From Sphingobacterium kitahiroshimense (GTDB taxonomy: Bacteria > Bacteroidota > Bacteroidia > Sphingobacteriales > Sphingobacteriaceae), in assembly GCF_025961315.1 (NCBI RefSeq), contig NZ_JAOQNK010000001.1, forward strand, positions 5,456,001 through 5,520,000: a DNA stretch of 64,000 nucleotides. Reading direction: 5' to 3'. Made by a program: the position numbers and the translations under genes. The notes beneath the pieces were generated by a model. That model was given only the letters and a program-made list of their open reading frames with translations. It did not search any database and was not told where the DNA came from. Within the stretch, counting starts at the first letter, position 1. Each line of letters starts with the position of its first letter. Shown here piece after piece: positions 27,389 through 35,472 of this stretch.

Positions 27389-29629
27389 ATGAATAAATCT
27401 ATCCTATTGACATCTATGTTAGGGTTTGCCTCTATATATGGTCATGCGCAAGTGAATAGTAAGAAAATACCTGTTAAGAATACTTACGAAATTAAGAGTA
27501 CCGATAGTCCTGAAGATATATTAAGGAAAGCCGTTCATGTTGTGCCTACAGCAAATCAATACCAGGCTTTAAAAAATGAATTTATTGCTTTTATCCATGT
27601 TGGTCCCAATACATTTACTAAAATGGAATGGGGAAATGGTATGGAAGACCCGAAGATCTTTGATCTCAAAAATCTGGACACCGACCAATGGTGCGAGGCA
27701 ATGAAAGCCGCGGGTATGAAAAAAGTAATCATTACGGTGAAGCATCACGATGGTTTTGTGCTTTGGCAAAGTAGGTATACGAAACATGGTATTATGTCTA
27801 CTGGATTCAGAGAAGGAAAAGGTGATATCTTGAAAGATTTAACAGCTTCCTGTAAGAAGTATGGATTAAAACTGGGGGTATATTTATCTCCAGCAGATCT
27901 TTTTCAAATTGAAAGTCCTGAAGGGCTTTATGGTAATTTAAGCGAATACACGCAACGAACAATTCCCCGTGAAGTAGAAGGAAGACCATTTAAAAATAAA
28001 ACAAAGTTCAATTTTAAGGTAGACGATTACAACGAATATTTCTTAAACCAACTGTTTGAATTATTGACGGAATATGGTCCGATACACGAGGTCTGGTTTG
28101 ATGGTGCACATCCGAAGACAAAAGGTGGTCAAAAATATAATTACGATGCTTGGCGTGAATTGATTAAAAAGTTGGCTCCGGAGGCCGTAATTTTTGGAAA
28201 AGAAGATATCAGATGGTGCGGAAATGAATCTGGCAATACTAGAAGTACAGAATGGAATGTAATTCCTTACAACGAGGATCCCGCAGGGCTTCAGAATTTT
28301 CTCGATCTTACAGATGAAGATTTAGGAAGTAGGGCTAAGGTTTTAAAAGCTAAATACCTACATTATCAACAGGCTGAAACAAATACTTCGATTCGAGAAG
28401 GATGGTTCTATAGAGACGATACGCATCAGAAAGTGAGAAGCACAGATGACGTTTTTGATATTTATGAACGATCGGTCGGCGGTAATTCTACGTTTCTTCT
28501 GAATATTCCGCCGAATAGAGATGGAAAATTTTCACCTGAAGACGTTAAGGTGCTACATGAAGTAGGAAGCCGTATTAAAGAAACTTATGGTCAGAATCTT
28601 TTGCGGGGAGCAAAAGGAAGCAAAGAAACATTGGATGACAATATGGAATCTTTTACCCTGTTGTCGGATAAAAATCCGGAACTGATTTACACAACAGTAA
28701 AACCTGTAAAAATAAATCGCTTTGTTATTCAAGAAGCTGTAAGTACAAATGGAGAGCGTATTGAAAAGCATGCTGTAGATGCTTGGATTGATGGTCAATG
28801 GAAAGAGATTGCGCATGCGACTAATGTGGGATATAAACGTATTCTTCGTTTCCCTGAAGTGACGTCGGATAAATTCCGTATACGCGTATTGGAGAGTCGA
28901 GCAACTCCGATTGTCAGTAACGTTGCCGCACATTATGCTCCGGGAAGACCTCCGCAATTGGTCTTTAATCGCAGTGTAGATGGTATGGTTGCTATTGTTC
29001 CTTTGAAGAGTGAATTTGGATGGAAACCCCATGGTGAGGATATCCTTAAAAATCTAAACACCAATTTTAAAATACACTACACGTTAGATGGCAGTCAGCC
29101 TACAGCACAGTCGCCTGTGTATACGCAGCCGATCGCTGTAGAAGGTGGTCAGATAAAAGCTGTAGCAATCAGTGCTGATAAATTGGTCGGTGCGGTTGCA
29201 GAAGAAACAATCGGCATTGCTAAAAAACAGTGGCAACTTATCGATAATAGCAGTGAGGTTGCTAAACATAATGCAAAGATGGCTTTCGATGCCGATCCAA
29301 AAACGTATTGGCAATCTAATGATAATGGCGCTGCACAACATATTTCGATCGATCTTGGACAGCAGTATAATTTAACAGCATTTAGTTATACACCACAAAA
29401 AGAACACGGCAAAGGGATGATGGCGAAAGGCGTGGTGAGAGTCAGTAATGACGGAAAGAATTGGAGTGATGCTGAACGATTTGAATTTGGAAATCTAATT
29501 AATGATCCGACAAAGCGCACACATCGATTTTCTAAAAATATCCAAGCACGATACATCACAATTGAATCGACAGAAATAACTGGAGGAGGAAAACTTCTTA
29601 CTATAGCTGAACTGGATTTTATTGAATAA
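27389..29629 (+). CDS. GH29 alpha-L-fucosidase, subfamily-B-like, with C-terminal beta-sandwich and F5/8-type domains
   Basis: About 746 residues from ATG 27389, which begins the signal peptide (MNKSILLTSMLG ... YGHAQ); upstream codons to 27332 are unlikely to be translated. GH29 core: KHHDGFVLWQSRYTKHG, VWFDGA with nucleophile Asp238, and RWCGNESG with Glu280 in the acid/base position typical of subfamily B (alpha-1,3/1,4-fucosidases). After ~450 come FN3/chitobiase-C-like strands (IHYTLDGSQPTAQSPVY) and a terminal discoidin/F5/8 C domain (YWQSNDNGAAQHISIDLG, ARYITIES). It complements the subfamily-A-like enzyme at 7797. A hairpin separates it from the esterase-like gene. Confidence 0.93.
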   Translation: MNKSILLTSMLGFASIYGHAQVNSKKIPVKNTYEIKSTDSPEDILRKAVHVVPTANQYQALKNEFIAFIHVGPNTFTKMEWGNGMEDPKIFDLKNLDTDQWCEAMKAAGMKKVIITVKHHDGFVLWQSRYTKHGIMSTGFREGKGDILKDLTASCKKYGLKLGVYLSPADLFQIESPEGLYGNLSEYTQRTIPREVEGRPFKNKTKFNFKVDDYNEYFLNQLFELLTEYGPIHEVWFDGAHPKTKGGQKYNYDAWRELIKKLAPEAVIFGKEDIRWCGNESGNTRSTEWNVIPYNEDPAGLQNFLDLTDEDLGSRAKVLKAKYLHYQQAETNTSIREGWFYRDDTHQKVRSTDDVFDIYERSVGGNSTFLLNIPPNRDGKFSPEDVKVLHEVGSRIKETYGQNLLRGAKGSKETLDDNMESFTLLSDKNPELIYTTVKPVKINRFVIQEAVSTNGERIEKHAVDAWIDGQWKEIAHATNVGYKRILRFPEVTSDKFRIRVLESRATPIVSNVAAHYAPGRPPQLVFNRSVDGMVAIVPLKSEFGWKPHGEDILKNLNTNFKIHYTLDGSQPTAQSPVYTQPIAVEGGQIKAVAISADKLVGAVAEETIGIAKKQWQLIDNSSEVAKHNAKMAFDADPKTYWQSNDNGAAQHISIDLGQQYNLTAFSYTPQKEHGKGMMAKGVVRVSNDGKNWSDAERFEFGNLINDPTKRTHRFSKNIQARYITIESTEITGGGKLLTIAELDFIE

Positions 29630-29654
29630 CCGATTTACATTTAATGTCTATGTT

Positions 29655-29704
29655 TGAAAAACCAATAAATATCAATTATACGCTTGATATTTATTGGTTT
29701 TTTA
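29655..29704. terminator. Long hairpin between GH29-B and esterase-like gene
   Basis: A perfect 19-bp stem (29657-29675 with 29684-29702), 8-base loop, ending in TTTTTT. The next start codon is only ~31 bases away, so the downstream gene has little room for its own promoter; the element may act as partial terminator or mRNA stabiliser. Confidence 0.85.
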
Positions 29705-29734
29705 TCTTAATCTTTTATCTAGACCTAACAGCTG

Positions 29735-31810
29735 ATGATTAAAAATCTATTGTCTATTTGTATCAAATGGATCCTTATTATGCTGAGCACTATTACGATA
29801 CTTTTTGCTCAATCTAAGGGTAAAATTTATTGTATCGGACAGGAATTCACGACAGGATCTGCGATGTTTATGCCTGAGAAAAATAGTTTTCCGGCACAGT
29901 TGGGAGGGATGTTCGGCCAAGAGTATCAAGTATTTTTAAATGGAATGGATGTCGTAACAAACGCTCCGATATCTATTGATAATCATGTATTAAAACATTT
30001 GGATGATCTGAATATTAAGAAAGGAGATTTTCTGATTCTTGATCTGAATCATGATGTTGATTTTTCACAAGAAGATGATAGCAAATTATTGAAAAATATC
30101 ACTTCATCAATCAAGAATGGAGCTAGAGTCGTATTACTTAGTACTCCTAGAAACTTGAATGAAAAGCAACAATTATCTGAGAAAATACAATTACAGACGC
30201 TTGCTTTTAAGAGTAACTGCGAAATTGCGGATTTGTCACCTGCTTTATATGGAGGTGATGTCTATCTGGATAAGGAGAAAAGGCTAACGTCTATCGGTGC
30301 TAGTCTTGTTGCAAAGCGGTTATATGAGCTTATAAAAACGCCAGTAATCGGATCTTCAAAAATTAAAATTGAAAATGGAAAGCGTGAGTCTTTTTATGGA
30401 TTTTCTTCTGAAACGTTCGATTTTGAAGGTAAAGAAGCGAGAGTTGTGAAACCTAAAATCGTAGCTAAAGGAAGCCCATGGATATGGCGCGCACGTTTCT
30501 GGGGACATGAACCTCAATTGGATATTGCGATGTTGGAGCGGGGATATCATATCGTTTACTGTGATGTATCCGAACTTTTTGGCAATGAGGAGTCACTACA
30601 AATCTGGAATAATTTTTATAAATTCTTACAGCAATTCGGACTGAATAAAAAAGCAGTTATGGAAGGTATGAGTCGAGGTGGGGTATATATATACAATTGG
30701 GCTCTACGTTATCCGGATCGTGTTAGTGCCATTTATGCTGACGCACCTGTGTTAAATTTTAAAAGTTGGCCGGGAGGACAAGGAAAGGGAAAAGGAAGTC
30801 CAGAGAATTGGGAAATCTTTAAACAGGTTTATAAACTGACAGAACAACAGGCTCTTAATTTTAAAGATGCACCTGTGGATAGAGCTTCTGAAATCGGTGC
30901 GTTAAAAATTCCTTCGATTCATGTTGTCGGTGATGTGGATGATATCGTACCGCCGGATGAAAATACACTTCCTTTTGCCAAAGCTTATATTGCCGCTGGC
31001 GGAAAATTGGAAATTATACATAAATCAACAGTGGGTCATCATCCTCACAGCTTACCTGATCCAACGCCACTGGTAGATTTTCTGCTAAGAGCAGATGATC
31101 GTAAGCTGAACTTTGCTGCTATTGCCACAGCAGGATCGGAATATCGGGCTGGAGCTGGTTGGAATCCAAATATGGGCTGGTGGGGAGAAAATGATGATAT
31201 TAACCGCATTTTGGACAGTAAAAAGCAACAGTTGGACATTTTATTTGTCGGCAATTCCATTACACAGGGGATCGGTGGTACACGAACACATCTTCCTTAT
31301 AAACCTGGTTACAATGCATTTGAATCGGTTTTTTCGTCATACAAATGGGATTGTGCTGGAATAGCTGGCGATCGAACACAGAACGTACTTTGGAGACTGA
31401 TGAATGGTAAGTATAAGGAGGCTGCTCCTAAAGTTGTTGTGGTGACAATAGGCGTTAATAATTTTTTAGATGGCGATACGGCTGAAGAAATTGTAGCAGG
31501 TATCCTGGAAATAAAAAAATGGATACGCAAAAATATGAAGAATTCTAAATTGATCTTGACGGGGCCATTGCCTGTAGGCGTGGACCGTACGGATCCGCGA
31601 AGAAGGAAATATGAGGATATACATCGTCTTTTGAAGCTTCAGGCTAAAGATGAAAGCTGGATCTATATGCCGTTATCCGATACGTTTATAAAAGCTGACG
31701 GTAATTTATCGTTGGATGATTATAGCACTGATGGGATCCATCTTTCTGGAGGATATACCGAATGGGCACAGGCTTTGTCAAAAGTAATTCAAAAGGCATT
31801 AGGTGAATAA
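29735..31810 (+). CDS. Three-domain protein: degenerate SGNH + alpha/beta-hydrolase + active-looking SGNH esterase
   Basis: A 691-residue secreted protein (signal peptide to FAQ, residue 26). Residues ~30-205 have an SGNH-like layout with the nucleophile motif changed (GQEFTTG at 35-41 in place of GDSxTxG) and a final helix RLTSIGASLVAKRLYE lacking the DxxH pair. Residues ~215-455 are an alpha/beta-hydrolase with nucleophile elbow GMSRGG (Ser313), acid Asp400/402/403 (GDVDDIVPP) and His435-438 (VGHHPH). Residues ~495-691 are a GDSL/SGNH domain with Ser508 (GNSITQG), GDRTQN, GVNN and Asp666-His669 (DGIHLS). Two esterase sites could remove acyl groups from the glycan. Substrate unknown. Confidence 0.88.
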   Translation: MIKNLLSICIKWILIMLSTITILFAQSKGKIYCIGQEFTTGSAMFMPEKNSFPAQLGGMFGQEYQVFLNGMDVVTNAPISIDNHVLKHLDDLNIKKGDFLILDLNHDVDFSQEDDSKLLKNITSSIKNGARVVLLSTPRNLNEKQQLSEKIQLQTLAFKSNCEIADLSPALYGGDVYLDKEKRLTSIGASLVAKRLYELIKTPVIGSSKIKIENGKRESFYGFSSETFDFEGKEARVVKPKIVAKGSPWIWRARFWGHEPQLDIAMLERGYHIVYCDVSELFGNEESLQIWNNFYKFLQQFGLNKKAVMEGMSRGGVYIYNWALRYPDRVSAIYADAPVLNFKSWPGGQGKGKGSPENWEIFKQVYKLTEQQALNFKDAPVDRASEIGALKIPSIHVVGDVDDIVPPDENTLPFAKAYIAAGGKLEIIHKSTVGHHPHSLPDPTPLVDFLLRADDRKLNFAAIATAGSEYRAGAGWNPNMGWWGENDDINRILDSKKQQLDILFVGNSITQGIGGTRTHLPYKPGYNAFESVFSSYKWDCAGIAGDRTQNVLWRLMNGKYKEAAPKVVVVTIGVNNFLDGDTAEEIVAGILEIKKWIRKNMKNSKLILTGPLPVGVDRTDPRRRKYEDIHRLLKLQAKDESWIYMPLSDTFIKADGNLSLDDYSTDGIHLSGGYTEWAQALSKVIQKALGE

Positions 31811-31892
31811 ATTTCTTTTGAAGTGTAATGCGCTTTGACTAGATAGTTTATTGCAAGCGCTAGCATATTAAACTGGACATAAAATTAATTTT

Positions 31893-31940
31893 AAAATGAG
31901 AAGAGCCCAATATTTATTGGGCTCTTCTCATTTGTTTTTT
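31893..31940. terminator. Bidirectional terminator between convergent genes
   Basis: Left arm 31894-31912 pairs exactly with 31915-31933 (core GAGAAGAGCCCAATA), followed by GTTTTTTT on the plus strand and preceded by an A-rich stretch serving the minus-strand gene. A plus-strand frame starting at 31896 runs through this hairpin and is not a gene. Confidence 0.93.
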
Positions 31941-31993
31941 TACTACTTCCAATTTTGGAATATACATCCTAATTTAGGAAACATTCTATTTGA

Positions 31994-34237
31994 CTATATT
32001 TTTTCAAGTTCTAATTTTTCGCCAGCCTTTAAAGAAATATTATATGTATCTCTTTCTTTACTGATCGTTTTATTAGATTTTGATTTTAATGGTTGCTCAT
32101 AGCGCAATCTTAAAGTACCGGTTTGTTCTGACTTTATAATCAGCTTATCCAATTGGCCATTTGTTCTGGAGGCACTAATTAAAAAGCCACCTTCAGCTCT
32201 GAGGTCAGTAAAAGAAATGTTTTTCCAGCTTATCGGGATTGCAGGAAATAGCTCTACATAACCTTGTTTGCTCTGTAACAATAATTCATGGATTCCCTGT
32301 GCAAATGCAAAGTTTCCTTCTAATGTAAACGGTCGGTAAGTAAAACCTGAGTATTGTCCACCTTTTTGGTCTCCGTTGACATGAAAGGAATTGGTCGAAC
32401 AAAAATTGTTAGCAAATTTTTGGAGATTAAGAACTGCCTGATCGCCCTCTTTTGCACGGGCATGTAAACAAGCCATCCAGCTGAAGGAATAACCAACCCA
32501 AGCACGAGTGCCTAATTTTTCTAAATGGCGCATTGATTTTGTGATCTGATCTTTATCTTCTGCTTTATTGATATCCAAAAGACCTAGTGGATAAATGGAT
32601 AAATAGGGTGACATATGACGGTGGGAATGCTCCATAGGAACATCGACCGCAACCATTAATCCTGTTTCATTTTTTGCATAACCGGGTAGTTGTGTTCCTA
32701 CAGCTCTCCATGCTTTGGCATCTTTTACTTGTCCGCTAGCTTCGCTTACTTCTGCGGCAGCTTCAAATAGAAAATGGGCAAGGGCGAGATCAAAATTGGT
32801 CCAATCTTTAAACCAGGCATTTGTGCTATTATCATTATATTCAGGACTTGCGCTAAGTGGAAGATAACGTTTTCCATTGCGGACCTCTGTAATGTTGCGA
32901 AGGTAAGTGGCCGATTCGATAATGTACGGTAATGCTCTTTCCTTAAGAAATTTCTTATCCATACTGTACTTCCATTGCATATAGAAATGGTGTGCGGTCC
33001 AAGCGCTTACTGTTGGTGAAAGGGCATATTGAACCCACCCGCCCATGGGGATTCCACTTAATGTCAGAACGCCGGGAATGTTAAGACCTTCAACACCAAA
33101 ATACTGTTTGGTGTAAGCTAAATTGGCTGGTCTGACTTTCCATAACCAGTCTGTGAAAGTTTCGGCTTCAGCAAGTCTATTTCCTGTATAGGTGGGCCAA
33201 TAGCTGAGCTGTGTATTCAGATCATTGTGAAAATCTCCTTTCCATGGCGGTAATCCACCATTATCTGCAGTCCAAACTGCTTGAAGTGTAATGGCCGGTG
33301 CTCCTTTTCGTGCTGCAGCGCCGAGTTTATACATTTCCAAATAGTACTGTCTTTGTAATAAAGCATCAGGTATGTTTATCGCTGATTGCTTCCAGTAAGC
33401 ATGCCACCAGGAGAGATGAGTTTCTGTAAATTTGTTGGTGGTTTTTGATTGGATCTCTTTATTTAAGTTTGCTTTTTCATTATTGGCTACAGTCCACATA
33501 CCAATAAGCTTATTGGGCGAGACTTCTTTCCACTCCAATAATACTTCATAAAACCTATTTTCATAGGTCGGCTGGTGAATAAGCTGGCTGTGTGTTGATG
33601 TGGTCAACTTCCCTTGTTTATAGCCTAGCCGCGATAGACTTTGTCCATCGACTACGGACACTTCGTTACTATTATCAGAAGCCAACGCATATTGATGTGG
33701 AAGTAATTTGGGAAGGGCATTTTGTATATTTTGACCTGTAATCTCAAAATAACCCACTGGTTTATCTGCATGAATAAAGCAAGTAAATGTGTTTCCGTTG
33801 TCAAAGCGGACGGTGTTTGTTGCAGTTTTTATATCCAGTACATTGGAGACTACTTTGCCTAAAGAAGCGAGATCAAAAGACATGGCTGCGGCAGGAAGTT
33901 TGGTTGGGTAGGGATAATCCCCATAAGGATTGTCACCCCATTTTTGTACTTCGGTATATTGCCCCGAATGAAGTTTTTGCTGTACCCATTTGAAGTCATG
34001 TTGTTCAAGTTGAAATGCCTTACGCTCGTCCCATAAATCGGCACGATCTAAAGATAGTCTTAAGGTATTATCTTTTTGCCAGATTAATGCGCCAAGCATA
34101 CCATTTCCTAAAGGGATGGCTTCGTCCCAACGGGTTGCTAAATGTTCGGATTGAAGATTGTCCTGCTTAGAAGGTTGTGCGTATAGCGGACAGGTTAGCG
34201 TAGCTATCGCTATTAATGATAATAAATATGATTTCAT
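31994..34237 (-). CDS. Divergent GH95-like glycoside hydrolase
   Basis: A 747-residue secreted protein (signal peptide to LYAQ). It keeps GH95 landmarks: EAIPLGNGMLGALIW and LSLDRADLWDE in the N-terminal sandwich, WKGDFHNDLNTQLSYWP (Asp339, Asn341), HSHRHMSPYLSIYPLG, and RPFTLEGNFAFAQGIHELLLQ. Compared with the canonical GH95 at 15186, the Glu of xEW before the HRH motif is replaced (GLMVAVDV) and the DGNFG Asp is Glu640 here. So the catalytic acid appears missing or moved; a different specificity or loss of activity is possible. It is transcribed with, or just downstream of, the AraC gene at 34368. Confidence 0.82.
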   Translation of the reverse strand: MKSYLLSLIAIATLTCPLYAQPSKQDNLQSEHLATRWDEAIPLGNGMLGALIWQKDNTLRLSLDRADLWDERKAFQLEQHDFKWVQQKLHSGQYTEVQKWGDNPYGDYPYPTKLPAAAMSFDLASLGKVVSNVLDIKTATNTVRFDNGNTFTCFIHADKPVGYFEITGQNIQNALPKLLPHQYALASDNSNEVSVVDGQSLSRLGYKQGKLTTSTHSQLIHQPTYENRFYEVLLEWKEVSPNKLIGMWTVANNEKANLNKEIQSKTTNKFTETHLSWWHAYWKQSAINIPDALLQRQYYLEMYKLGAAARKGAPAITLQAVWTADNGGLPPWKGDFHNDLNTQLSYWPTYTGNRLAEAETFTDWLWKVRPANLAYTKQYFGVEGLNIPGVLTLSGIPMGGWVQYALSPTVSAWTAHHFYMQWKYSMDKKFLKERALPYIIESATYLRNITEVRNGKRYLPLSASPEYNDNSTNAWFKDWTNFDLALAHFLFEAAAEVSEASGQVKDAKAWRAVGTQLPGYAKNETGLMVAVDVPMEHSHRHMSPYLSIYPLGLLDINKAEDKDQITKSMRHLEKLGTRAWVGYSFSWMACLHARAKEGDQAVLNLQKFANNFCSTNSFHVNGDQKGGQYSGFTYRPFTLEGNFAFAQGIHELLLQSKQGYVELFPAIPISWKNISFTDLRAEGGFLISASRTNGQLDKLIIKSEQTGTLRLRYEQPLKSKSNKTISKERDTYNISLKAGEKLELEKI

Positions 34238-34367
34238 TGAAAGCTCTAATGGTTCTTGCCAAAGTTAAAGAATTCACTAAAGTTTGTTTGGATGTTTATT
34301 ATCAATTATTGATGCAAAGTTAACCTTTTATAATTTATCAACGTGTATTAATACCTGTATTAGGGAA

Positions 34368-35234
34368 TTACATGTCCATTTCTTTACGATATTCCCGTGG
34401 ACTTTTTCTCATAATAGTTTTAAAGAATTTATTGAAGTTGGTTAGATTTTGATAGCCACTTTGGTAGCAGATTTCAGAAATTGACAGTTGTTTATTCATC
34501 AGCAATTTGCACGCATGTCCGATACGCATTTCATTAACAAATTTAGAGAATGATTTTTGGGTATGGCGTTTGAAAAAACGACAAAAGGCATTGGGTGTCA
34601 TATTAACCAACTCTGCGGCTATTCCTAATGAAACTTCTTCTCGGAAATTTTGCATAACATAAATGTATACATTATTAATGCGATTGGTTTCTTGTTCTCC
34701 AAACGTAGGTTTATAGCCTTCTGAGGCTAAATTTTCGCATTCTTCTGCCTGATGGAGTAATTCAATAAGATTTAGAAATCCTGTGATTCTAGAAAAACTC
34801 TTTTTCTGTGCTAGACTTTTAATTAGTTCGGTAGCTTGTTCTAAGGTTTGTCCATGAAATCTCAATCCTCGTTTTGATCTTTTGATGAATTGCTGCATAG
34901 CACTAATGGTTGCTTGATCATCTGTAAGTCGTAGTAAGAAATCCGCTGGAAAATAGAGTACGATTGCTCTTGCACGTTCATCATGTTGGGGATTAAGAAA
35001 AATATCGTCATTACGCCAGATGTGAGGGATATTTGGTCCCATTAGCACAAGATCTCCAGCACTAAAGCTATCGACATGATTGCCAACGACACGTTTTCCA
35101 TAACTCTCTAAAATTAGGACGAGTTCACATAACTCATGGAAATGTAAGGGGTTACTCAAAAACTCCTGATCGACCTGCTTGATGAGGATTGTCTTCTCGT
35201 TAGGGGGAGACAGTTCAATAAATTGTGCTTTCAT
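34368..35234 (-). CDS. AraC-family transcriptional regulator (paralogue of 6708-7607)
   Basis: A 288-residue AraC regulator: cupin half (FHELCELVLILESYGKRVVGN, LMGPNIPHIWRND) and C-terminal double HTH (ISEICYQSGYQNLTNFNKFFK, SPREYR). NEMRIGHACKLLMN and the sensor-domain motif GPNIPHIWRN parallel those in the regulator at 6708-7607, so the two arose by duplication. It lies 130 bases upstream of the GH95-like gene on the same strand and is divergent from the GH2-SSS-RraA-GH2 operon (239 bases); it could control either or both. Confidence 0.93.
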   Translation of the reverse strand: MKAQFIELSPPNEKTILIKQVDQEFLSNPLHFHELCELVLILESYGKRVVGNHVDSFSAGDLVLMGPNIPHIWRNDDIFLNPQHDERARAIVLYFPADFLLRLTDDQATISAMQQFIKRSKRGLRFHGQTLEQATELIKSLAQKKSFSRITGFLNLIELLHQAEECENLASEGYKPTFGEQETNRINNVYIYVMQNFREEVSLGIAAELVNMTPNAFCRFFKRHTQKSFSKFVNEMRIGHACKLLMNKQLSISEICYQSGYQNLTNFNKFFKTIMRKSPREYRKEMDM

Positions 35235-35370
35235 AATAGGATATGATGATTAATAATTGTCAAACAAATATAAGTAATAATTTTTCGAATAAAACAATAC
35301 TGATTATTTTGTCATGTTAAATTATGAAGATGGGTGTAAAAAGTTTTATTTCATGTGTATCAAGTTTTAG

Positions 35371-35398
35371 TTTGTTGTCTTCAGGAGCGATAACTTTG
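35371..35398 (+). promoter_or_regulatory. Candidate promoter of the GH2-SSS-RraA-GH2 operon
   Basis: TAACTTTG (35391-35398) matches the TAnnTTTG -7 box; TTTG at 35371 supplies a -33-like element with slightly short spacing. The start codon is ~74 bases downstream. Confidence 0.45.
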
Positions 35399-35472
35399 AG
35401 TTCTATGTTCGCGTGTTCGCTTCATATACCTTTATAGTAAATATTTTATGTGTATAATAACCAATTTTTAAA

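Noticed and set aside
28553..29032. 159-codon minus-strand frame inside the GH29-B gene
   Set aside because: Overlaps the F5/8- and FN3-like part of a clear fucosidase gene; composition is that of an antisense shadow.
31896..32102. 68-codon plus-strand frame between convergent genes
   Set aside because: Its first codons are the arm of a perfect terminator hairpin and the rest is antisense to the GH95-like gene.
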